From CAMCYM01 sp964405405 (lineage in GTDB: Bacteria; Bacteroidota; Bacteroidia; Flavobacteriales_D; Sanyastnellaceae), in the NCBI GenBank assembly GCA_964405405.1, contig CAYONT010000018.1, forward strand, positions 1 to 36,830: a stretch of DNA of 36,830 nucleotides. The letters run 5' to 3'. A model generated the notes under the pieces. It searched no databases. It was given only the letters and a program-made list of their open reading frames with translations, and was not told where the DNA came from. The position numbers were made by a program, and so were the translations under genes. This document shows, piece after piece, positions 24,236 through 30,991 of this stretch (the first letter of the stretch is position 1; each line of letters starts with the position of its first letter).

Positions 24236-25387
24236 ATGAGGATTTTACTTCTTCTGGGGGCCATGCTGCCCTTGCTGGCAGCTGGCCAAATCGCCATCGA
24301 CGTCCAACTTCAACTGCTCAACGTGAGCAGCCCCGTTCCAGTCACCTACACCTGGGTCGGAGGTGGCACAACCAACACCGTAGAATCCTCGACCGACTCG
24401 CTGGGATTTGACCAGGCCTACTTGCCGGTCATCGGCATGTTCAACACTGGCGAGCTCACGGTGTCTTTCGTAAACTGCAATGGGGAAACCGTGAGCATCA
24501 ACGCCACCTTGGTCATCAACCCTGCCGGTGGCAATGTCTTGGTGCCCATCACGGGGGATTTCTGCCCGGGCGGCGGAGAAGGTGAAGGCGGCGGTGGCGG
24601 CGGAGAAGGCGGTGGCGGTGGCGGCGGAGAAGGNNNNNNNNNNNNNNNNNNNNNNNNNNNNNNNNNNNNNNNNNNNNNNNNNNNNNNNNNNNNNNNNNNN
24701 NNNNNNNNNNNNNNNNNNNNNNNNNNNNNNNNNGGCGGTGGCGGCGGAGAAGGTGAAGGCGGCGGTGGCGATCCGGCTGGATGTACCGCATCGTTTTCCA
24801 CCACCCAAGCCTTGGATGCAGCGGGCAACCCCATCCCCAACGCTGTTTGGGTGGTACTGGACACCCTCTACGCCAATGGCCAGTACATGTGGGACTTCGG
24901 CGACGAGGGCTCCAGCACCGAGTTTCTACCCTCCCACACCTATAGCGGTTCGGGTCCCTATGTGTTGTGCGCAACCGTCACGGTTCCCATCGAAAATGCC
25001 CTTTGCACGGCCTACCACTGCGACACCCTAGCCATCGACGAAGCCGGCATGTTGCAATTCCTCCCAGGGTTCACCATCCAGGTCGTGGTGGGAAATCCAG
25101 GAAACGTGGTAGGGGTAGTGTCAGAAGCGCTGGAAACGGCGCATTGGAACCTCTTCCCCAATCCGGTGATCGCCGGAGCCCCTTTGCAGTGGCAGGCCAT
25201 TGGGGAGGCGGGGGTCTCCCCCGTTCGCATAGAAGTGATTCACGCCGACGGTTCCATTTCACGCGAGACCCCTGCCGCAGGCAGCGCCAATGGCTCGCTC
25301 TCAACCTCGGGATGGCCCGCTGGGATTCACGTGGTGCGTTTCCTCCAAGGGGATCAAATCGCCATTCGACGGATCATCGTCCAGTAA
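24236..25387 (+). CDS. Secreted PKD-containing protein with Gly/Glu-rich repeat and T9SS tail (contains assembly gap)
   Basis: A signal peptide is clear (MRILLLLGAMLPLLAAGQ). An N-terminal beta-rich part (about 18-110, one or two Cys) follows. A low-complexity Gly/Glu tract (GGGEGEGGGGGGEGG) surrounds the 100-N gap at 24634-24733. After it come a PKD-like domain (about 185-245, YMWDFGDEGSS and SHTYSGSGPYVLCATVT) and a C-terminal T9SS sorting domain (LFPNPV near residue 305, GWPAGIHVVRF, ending RRIIVQ). The protein should therefore pass the outer membrane by the type IX system. The frame is the same on both sides of the placeholder gap, but the real repeat length is unknown. Its role (adhesion, matrix or spacer-bearing surface protein) cannot be told. 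Confidence 0.85.
   Translation: MRILLLLGAMLPLLAAGQIAIDVQLQLLNVSSPVPVTYTWVGGGTTNTVESSTDSLGFDQAYLPVIGMFNTGELTVSFVNCNGETVSINATLVINPAGGNVLVPITGDFCPGGGEGEGGGGGGEGGGGGGGEXXXXXXXXXXXXXXXXXXXXXXXXXXXXXXXXXXGGGGGEGEGGGGDPAGCTASFSTTQALDAAGNPIPNAVWVVLDTLYANGQYMWDFGDEGSSTEFLPSHTYSGSGPYVLCATVTVPIENALCTAYHCDTLAIDEAGMLQFLPGFTIQVVVGNPGNVVGVVSEALETAHWNLFPNPVIAGAPLQWQAIGEAGVSPVRIEVIHADGSISRETPAAGSANGSLSTSGWPAGIHVVRFLQGDQIAIRRIIVQ
24574..24770 (+). repeat. Gly/Glu-rich coding repeat interrupted by gap
   Basis: Both flanks of the gap are built from the codons GGC GGA GAA GGT GAA GGC and GGC GGT GGC. The last 20 bases before the gap equal the first 20 after it. The true number of units is unknown. Confidence 0.8.
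24634..24733. other. Assembly gap (100 N)
   Basis: Exactly 100 N, the usual placeholder for an unknown distance. It lies within a Gly/Glu-rich repeat, so the cause is presumably unresolved repetition. Confidence 0.97.
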
Positions 25388-25406
25388 AAGAAGCCTTCGT
25401 GCTACG

Positions 25407-25439
25407 AAAAAAGGGGCTCCGGAATGGAGCCCCTTTTTT
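25407..25439. terminator. Bidirectional terminator between T9SS cargo gene and fumC
   Basis: A perfect eight-pair stem (GGGGCTCC / GGAGCCCC, loop GGAAT) is flanked by six A on the left and six T on the right, so it has a T-run in both directions. It lies between the ends of two convergent genes and should serve both. Confidence 0.9.
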
Positions 25440-25464
25440 CGTTGGGACGGCAACGAAGGGGAAA

Positions 25465-26859
25465 TCAGCGACCGGTCATGTCCGCAGGCACCACCCACCG
25501 GTCGTACTCCGCCTCCGTGAGGTAGCCTGTGGCCAGCGCAGCAGCCCGCAACGTCGTACCCTCTCGGTGTGCCTTGTTCGCAATCTCTGCCGCCTTGTAG
25601 TATCCGATGTGGGGATTCAACGCCGTGACCAGCATCAAACTGTTGTTCACCAGCTCCTCGATGCGGGCGTAGTTGGGCTCCAGGCCGTCGATGCAATGCG
25701 TCGCAAAGGAGACACACGCATCGCCGATGAGTCGGGCTGACTCTAGGATATTCCGCGCCATCATCGGCTTGAACACATTGAGCTCGTAATGCCCTTGGGC
25801 ACCCCCCACCGCGATGGCCACATCGTTCCCCATCACCTGCGCACAGACCATCGTTACCGCTTCAGGTTGCGTCGGATTCACCTTGCCCGGCATGATGCTC
25901 GACCCCGGTTCATTCGCCGGGATGAGGATCTCACCAATGCCCGAACGCGGACCCGACGCCAACATCCGAATGTCATGGGCGATCTTGTTCAACGCCACCG
26001 CCAGCTGACGCAAAGCGCCATGCGATTCGACAATGGCATCGTGGCAGGCCAAAGCCTCAAACTTATTGGGTGCCGTCACGAACGGATGTCCCGTCGAGGC
26101 CGCGATGTACTCCGCCACCCGAACGGCATATCCTGCAGGGGTATTGATTCCGGTACCCACCGCCGTCCCGCCCAAGGCCAGTTCGGAGAGATGGGCCAAG
26201 GAATTCCGGAGGGCCTTCAGGCCGTAGTCCAACTGCGCCACATACCCCCCGAGTTCCTGCCCCAGCGTCAACGGCGTGGCATCCATGAGGTGGGTACGAC
26301 CGATTTTCACCACGTCCATGTGGGCTTCGGATTTGGCCTTCAAGGCATCCCGCAAGCGCTCCACCCCTGGAATGGTGACTTCCACGATGGCCGTGTACGC
26401 TGCAATGTGCATGGCCGTCGGGAAGGTGTCATTGGAAGACTGCGAGCAGTTGACATCGTCGTTGGGGTGCACCGGCGACTTGCCCACCCCCAAGGTCCCT
26501 CCGGCCCGGACATGCGCCCGGTTGGAGATGACCTCATTCACGTTCATATTCGATTGCGTGCCGGAACCCGTTTGCCAAATGACCAACGGAAACTGGTCCA
26601 TCCAGTCGCCAGCCAGAATCTCCTCGCAAACCGCCACGATGGCGTCCCGCTTTACAGGGTCAAGGGCGCCTAGGTCCGCATTCGCCTGAGCTGCCGATTT
26701 CTTCAGGTGGGCAAAAGCGCGGATGATTTCCACCGGCATGGAACCCGAGGGCCCGATTCGGAAATTGTTTCGGGAGCGCTCTGTTTGGGCACCCCAATAT
26801 ACATCGGCCGGCACCTGGACCTCGCCGATGGTGTCTTTTTCTACGCGAAATGCACTCAT
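25465..26859 (-). CDS. fumC: Class II fumarate hydratase
   Basis: 464 residues from the ATG at 26859, which gives the typical N-terminus MSAFRVEKDTIGEVQVPADV and then YWGAQTERS. It interconverts fumarate and malate in the TCA cycle. Visible motifs are GSGTQSNMNVNEVISNRA, SSNDTFPTAMHIAA, GRTHLMDATPLTLGQE and the superfamily signature GSSIMPGKVNPTQPEA, which carries the catalytic Ser loop. It is the oxygen-stable, metal-free class. The start is 10 bases after the prfB stop, so the two are likely co-transcribed, possibly with recX upstream. Confidence 0.96.
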   Translation of the reverse strand: MSAFRVEKDTIGEVQVPADVYWGAQTERSRNNFRIGPSGSMPVEIIRAFAHLKKSAAQANADLGALDPVKRDAIVAVCEEILAGDWMDQFPLVIWQTGSGTQSNMNVNEVISNRAHVRAGGTLGVGKSPVHPNDDVNCSQSSNDTFPTAMHIAAYTAIVEVTIPGVERLRDALKAKSEAHMDVVKIGRTHLMDATPLTLGQELGGYVAQLDYGLKALRNSLAHLSELALGGTAVGTGINTPAGYAVRVAEYIAASTGHPFVTAPNKFEALACHDAIVESHGALRQLAVALNKIAHDIRMLASGPRSGIGEILIPANEPGSSIMPGKVNPTQPEAVTMVCAQVMGNDVAIAVGGAQGHYELNVFKPMMARNILESARLIGDACVSFATHCIDGLEPNYARIEELVNNSLMLVTALNPHIGYYKAAEIANKAHREGTTLRAAALATGYLTEAEYDRWVVPADMTGR

Positions 26860-26869
26860 CCTCAGGATT

Positions 26870-27976
26870 TTAAATGTCTTGCTTCGCTGTTCCCGCACCG
26901 GCCTGCATCAGGAAGGCCTTCAGGAATCCCTCGATCTCCCCGTCCATGACGGCGTCTACGTTGGAAGTCTCATGTCCGGTGCGAACGTCCTTGACCATTT
27001 TGTAGGGCTGCATGACGTACGACCGAATTTGGGAGCCCCATTCGATTTTTTTCTTACCGGCCTCGATCTCCGCGCGGGCTTCGTTTCTTTTTGCCAACTC
27101 CATCTCGTACAATTGAGAACGGAGCAATTGCATCGCTTTCTCCTTGTTCTGAAGCTGAGAGCGGGTCTCCGTGTTGTCGATCACGATGCCCGTCGGCGCG
27201 TGGCGCAAGCGGACCCCGGTCTCCACCTTGTTCACGTTCTGTCCACCAGCGCCTCCTGAACGGAAGGTGTCCCACGTGATATCCGAAGGGTTGATCTCGA
27301 TTTCGATGGAGTCATCCACCAACGGATAGACATATACAGAAACAAACGAGGTGTGGCGCCGGGCCTGGCTGTCGAAGGGACTGATCCGCACCAAACGATG
27401 CACCCCATTCTCTCCTTTGAGCATCCCGAAAGCAAAGGGGCCCTCGAACTCCAAGGTGACCTGCTTGATGCCCGCGACGTCTCCCTCTTGCAAATCCAAC
27501 TCCCGCACCTTGAAGCCCGCCTTGTCCCCGTACATCCGGTACATGCGCATGAGCATCAGCGCCCAGTCACAGCTCTCCGTCCCCCCGGCGCCCGAAGTGA
27601 TCTGCATGATGGCGTTCAAGTTGTCTTCTTCGGCACTGAGCATGTTCTTAAACTCCAGCTCTTCAACCGCCTTCTCCGCAGCCCGAAACGCCTCCAAAGC
27701 ATCCTGCTCCGAAGCCTCTCCAGCCTTGGTGAATTCAAACATCACCTGCGCGTCTTCCACCGCCCCGTCGCAAGCCGTGTAGCTCTCCACCCAGCCCTTC
27801 AAGCCCCGCAGCTTCCGCATCACCGCCTCCGCCTCCTTGGGGTGGTTCCAGAAATCTGGATCCTGGGTCTGCTTCTCTTCCTCGGCGATTTCCATGCGTT
27901 TTGCATCGACGTTCAGGTACCCTTTCAGGTCCTTGACACGCTGGCGGAGGGACTGGATTTGGTCAATCGTGATCAT
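26870..27976 (-). CDS. prfB: Peptide chain release factor 2, no programmed frameshift
   Basis: 368 residues. RF2 ends translation at UGA and UAA. The stop-codon recognition tripeptide SPF is in VRISPFDSQARRHTSF, and the catalytic GGQ is in SGGAGGQNVNKVE. The reading frame is continuous from MITIDQIQSLRQRVKDLKGY; no in-frame UGA with CUU frameshift site, as in E. coli, interrupts the region around residue 25. Autoregulation by frameshift is therefore absent. It lies 27 bases after recX and 10 before fumC. Confidence 0.95.
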   Translation of the reverse strand: MITIDQIQSLRQRVKDLKGYLNVDAKRMEIAEEEKQTQDPDFWNHPKEAEAVMRKLRGLKGWVESYTACDGAVEDAQVMFEFTKAGEASEQDALEAFRAAEKAVEELEFKNMLSAEEDNLNAIMQITSGAGGTESCDWALMLMRMYRMYGDKAGFKVRELDLQEGDVAGIKQVTLEFEGPFAFGMLKGENGVHRLVRISPFDSQARRHTSFVSVYVYPLVDDSIEIEINPSDITWDTFRSGGAGGQNVNKVETGVRLRHAPTGIVIDNTETRSQLQNKEKAMQLLRSQLYEMELAKRNEARAEIEAGKKKIEWGSQIRSYVMQPYKMVKDVRTGHETSNVDAVMDGEIEGFLKAFLMQAGAGTAKQDI

Positions 27977-28003
27977 GGGCGTGCAAAGGTAGGGAATGCC
28001 CCC

Positions 28004-28462
28004 TCAACCCTCCGTATCCGCCGGGGGCGGCAGGTGACGTGCCACATCGTCCCAACGGAACCCCCGTTGCAACAGCCACCGGATGTTGCGGCTCCGGTCA
28101 GCTTCATCCTGCCAACTGCGGCGCGCGACAAGGCGCTCCAGCACCCCGTCCCACGTTTCTGGCGGAATGCCCGCACAGTGCGCCCAAACTTCCTCCGATC
28201 CATAGCCCTTCGCCCGAAGTGCCGCCCCAATCTTCTCGGGTCCCCAGCCTTTTTGTACCAGATGTGCCCGAATGTAGGATTCCGCAAAGCGCGCCCGGTC
28301 CAAATACCCCTCCTCCACCAACACTGCCACAATGTGCTTTCGTTCCGCCAGAGCCACGCCGCGCTTTTGCAACCTTGTTTCCAAGTCTTGCGTAGAGCGC
28401 TCCTGAAATGCACACCATCGACGCGCACCCTCCAGCTCTTGGGAGCCAGGTTTCTTTTCCAT
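28004..28462 (-). CDS. recX: RecX-family regulator of RecA
   Basis: 152 residues, alpha-helical. The RecX pattern of repeated three-helix units is visible: WCAFQERSTQDLETRLQKRG, then VEEGYLDRARFAESYIRAH and GWGPEKIGAALRAKGY, with a last unit ending NIRWLLQRGFRWDDVARHL. RecX binds RecA filaments and limits their activity. recA is not in the window. It is the first gene of a leftward recX, prfB, fumC set and is divergent from the DUF349 gene, with 96 bases between starts. Confidence 0.85.
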   Translation of the reverse strand: MEKKPGSQELEGARRWCAFQERSTQDLETRLQKRGVALAERKHIVAVLVEEGYLDRARFAESYIRAHLVQKGWGPEKIGAALRAKGYGSEEVWAHCAGIPPETWDGVLERLVARRSWQDEADRSRNIRWLLQRGFRWDDVARHLPPPADTEG

Positions 28463-28550
28463 GGAAAGGGAATTTGGCCTCTAAAATGCGCCCATACAGG
28501 CCAAACGTCGATATTTGCGCTCCTTCTTTCAACCGACACGTTCCAACACA

Positions 28551-28558
28551 CCCCCCCC
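28551..28558 (+). repeat. Run of eight C next to the start codon of the DUF349 gene
   Basis: Eight consecutive C lie directly before the ATG at 28559. Such homopolymers can vary in length by slippage. Being outside the reading frame, a change would alter only the leader. Confidence 0.8.
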
Positions 28559-30256
28559 ATGAGGGCTGAGATTTTGAACCGTATCCAGACCCTCCTCCAG
28601 CAGGAGGATTTGGAGGCCATCCGAACGGATGTCCGCAGTGCCATTGAGGATTTCCGCGCTTTGACCCGCGATGAAATTCGGAAGCAACGCGAAGCATGGG
28701 CAGAGGCCCATCCCGATCAAAGCGTTCCTTTCGAGTACGTCCCGTCTCCAGAGGAAGAACCTTTCGACGCTTGCTTCCAAGCTTTCAAAGAGCGGGAACG
28801 CGCTTGGAGGCAGAACATCGCCGACATCCAGCGCGAAAATCTGGAAAAGAAGCTGGCCATGTTGGATCGGTTGCGGAAGACCATCCAAGAAGAGGAGAAC
28901 ATCGGTGCCGCTTTTGCGGTCTTCAATGAAGTCCGGGAACAGTGGGATCAGGTGGGCGAAATTCCGGGCGACCGGCACAAAGAGGTTCACGACCAGTACT
29001 ACCGGTTGCGGGATGACTTCTTCTACAACATCAAGATCTACAAGGAGCTCAAGGACAACGACTTGCGCATCAACCTCAAGCAGAAAGAAGCCCTGCTGGA
29101 GGAGGCGAAGGTGCTCCCACAGACCGAGGACATCCTCGAGCGGGAGAAACTCGCGCGCAGTCTGCAGAAGCGTTGGATGGACATCGGACCTTCGCCCCGC
29201 GAGACATACAAGGAGTTGTCGGACACCTTCTTCGGTCTGGTGAGGCCCGTCTTCGAAGAAGTCAAGGCCCATTACGACGCCATCCGCGAGACCTTCAAGG
29301 TGCATGCGGAGGCCAAACAAGCCCTGATCGAGCGACTGCGCGCCCTGGTAGCGGAGGAGGTCGAGGCAAAACACGAGGCTTGGCAAGCAGCCACCCAGAA
29401 CATGCTGGCCCTCCAAAACGAATGGAAAGGACTGGGCTTTGCAGGCAAAGAGCAAAACGAAGCCCTGTGGGCAAACTTCCGAGAGTTGGCTGACGTCTTC
29501 TTCAAGCGCAAACAGCTCTTCTACGACCAGGTGAAGGCGCAAGGCAGCGCAAACAAAGCCGCCAAGGAGGCCCTCATCGCGGAAGCAGAATCCTTGGCCA
29601 CCAGCACCGACTGGCGCCAAACCACCGATGCCATGGTGGAGCTGCAAAAGAAGTGGAAGGAGGCCGGTCCCACTCCGGCTGCGGAAGAACAGCGGTTGTG
29701 GAGGCGTTTCCGCAAGGCACAGGATGCCTTCTTCAAGGCGAAGAAAGCCCAATTTGCGGACCGCGAGGAGACTGAGCGGGCGAATTTGGCCGAAAAAGAG
29801 GCCTTGTTGCATGACATTGAGCAGTATACCCTCACCGGCGACCGGAAGGAGGACCTGGAAATCCTGAAGCAATTCAGCACCCGCTGGAACAGTGTGGGCC
29901 ATGTCCCCCGCAAGAACCTGGATGACCTCATGGCCCGCTTCCGCAAAGCCATGGACGAGAAATACAACGCACTGAGCGCCCAGCGTTCGGAGCGGACCAT
30001 GGAGTCCTACCGCCAACGTGTGGATCATTTGGCCGATGGCGATTCCAACCAGCTCCGCCGGGAGCAGACGGTGCTGCGCGAGAAACTCGACCGTCTCAAG
30101 CAACGCATCACGATGACGGAGGAGAACATCGAGCGGTTCACGGGCAAGGGCGCAGAGGCCATCCGCGAGCAGTACGAGAAGTCCATTCGCGCGGACAAGC
30201 GGGAGATGCAGGAGATCGTCGACAAGTTGAAGCTCCTGCGGAAGGCCGCCGAGTAA
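28559..30256 (+). CDS. DUF349 repeat protein
   Basis: 565 residues from the ATG at 28559. The open frame continues about 400 codons upstream, but that part lies opposite prfB and recX and is spurious. The protein is highly charged (Glu, Lys, Arg) and almost wholly helical, with no signal peptide or membrane segment. It carries repeated DUF349 modules of about 70-80 residues, recognisable by recurrent W...(V/I)G phrases such as REQWDQVGEIPG, QKRWMDIGPSP, QNEWKGLGFAG, QKKWKEAGPTP and STRWNSVGHVP, each followed by a helix with an FF or F..A pair. I count five. The last 100 residues are coiled coil. The function of DUF349 is not established; a cytoplasmic scaffold or nucleic-acid-associated role is only a guess. 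Confidence 0.88.
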   Translation: MRAEILNRIQTLLQQEDLEAIRTDVRSAIEDFRALTRDEIRKQREAWAEAHPDQSVPFEYVPSPEEEPFDACFQAFKERERAWRQNIADIQRENLEKKLAMLDRLRKTIQEEENIGAAFAVFNEVREQWDQVGEIPGDRHKEVHDQYYRLRDDFFYNIKIYKELKDNDLRINLKQKEALLEEAKVLPQTEDILEREKLARSLQKRWMDIGPSPRETYKELSDTFFGLVRPVFEEVKAHYDAIRETFKVHAEAKQALIERLRALVAEEVEAKHEAWQAATQNMLALQNEWKGLGFAGKEQNEALWANFRELADVFFKRKQLFYDQVKAQGSANKAAKEALIAEAESLATSTDWRQTTDAMVELQKKWKEAGPTPAAEEQRLWRRFRKAQDAFFKAKKAQFADREETERANLAEKEALLHDIEQYTLTGDRKEDLEILKQFSTRWNSVGHVPRKNLDDLMARFRKAMDEKYNALSAQRSERTMESYRQRVDHLADGDSNQLRREQTVLREKLDRLKQRITMTEENIERFTGKGAEAIREQYEKSIRADKREMQEIVDKLKLLRKAAE

Positions 30257-30273
30257 CACGGCTTCAGAGCAAC

Positions 30274-30891
30274 TCAGAGCAACCCGGTCCGGTAACCTTG
30301 GGTGTCGAGCCAGCCGAGGTAGCGCTCGAGCGCGGGCAACATGCGGGGTGCCGCCTTTTCGGAGTCGTGGAACACCACGATGGAGCCGGGGCGGGTGTGG
30401 GTCCGGAGGATGTCCAAGCAGGCTTCCGGGGTCCGCGCAACGTCGAAATCTGCGCTCAACACGTCCCACATGATGATCTGGGTATGCCGGCGCAGGCACT
30501 GGGCCTGGGCGCGGGTGATTCGGCCGTAGGGTGGCCGGAACAGCCTGGTCCCCGTGAGCTGTTGACAGGCCAAATAATTCCGGTAATACGCGCGGTCTGG
30601 GGTGACCCAGCCCGACACATGGTCCTGGGTGTGGTTCCCGATGCCATGGCCCGCCGCCCGGGTGGCGTCGTAGGTCGCTGGGTAGCGGCGGATGTTCGCG
30701 CCGACGCAAAAAAAGGTAGCCACTGCACCGTGGGCCGCGAGCAGATCCAGCACCGCAGGGGTGATGGTGGGATGCGGGCCGTCATCGAAGGTGAGGTACA
30801 CAGCTGGCTGGCCCGCCAGCGCACGTGGACCGCTCCACGTCAGGTGACTGGCCACCGCTTTCACCAGAGGGGGCGTCTGTGCGAGGTACAT
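30274..30891 (-). CDS. NodB-type polysaccharide deacetylase
   Basis: 205 residues from the ATG at 30891; an upstream start 12 codons earlier would overlap promoter sequence of leuS. The NodB homology domain is complete: TFDDGPH (34-40, catalytic base and metal Asp), the His pair H87 and H91 in GNHTQDH, FRPPYGR (119-124), and the C-terminal HDSEKAA. Such enzymes remove acetyl groups from GlcNAc in peptidoglycan, chitin or other glycans. No signal peptide is obvious, so the location is uncertain. It is convergent with the DUF349 gene and divergent from leuS. Confidence 0.88.
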   Translation of the reverse strand: MYLAQTPPLVKAVASHLTWSGPRALAGQPAVYLTFDDGPHPTITPAVLDLLAAHGAVATFFCVGANIRRYPATYDATRAAGHGIGNHTQDHVSGWVTPDRAYYRNYLACQQLTGTRLFRPPYGRITRAQAQCLRRHTQIIMWDVLSADFDVARTPEACLDILRTHTRPGSIVVFHDSEKAAPRMLPALERYLGWLDTQGYRTGLL

Positions 30892-30949
30892 CGAGGACGG
30901 TCGTTTGCCGGAGGGAAGGTACGGCACGGGAGGCCTTGGCTTTCATTGC

Positions 30950-30957
30950 TACCTTTG
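30950..30957 (+). promoter_or_regulatory. Candidate -7 promoter element for leuS
   Basis: TACCTTTG is an exact match to the Bacteroidota -7 consensus TAnnTTTG, 34 bases before the chosen leuS ATG. A matching -33 TTTG at normal spacing is not seen. Confidence 0.5.
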
Positions 30958-30991
30958 TCGAACAGCCGGCGCTGGTCGGCTCCCCTATCCG

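Noticed and set aside
27353..28558. 402-codon upstream extension of the DUF349 frame
   Set aside because: It lies opposite prfB and recX, has no DUF349 features and a normal ATG follows at 28559.
28529..30709. 726-codon open frame on the minus strand
   Set aside because: It is the antisense of the DUF349 gene, Leu/Gly-rich with no recognisable domain; open because the sense strand is Glu/Lys-rich and GC-rich.
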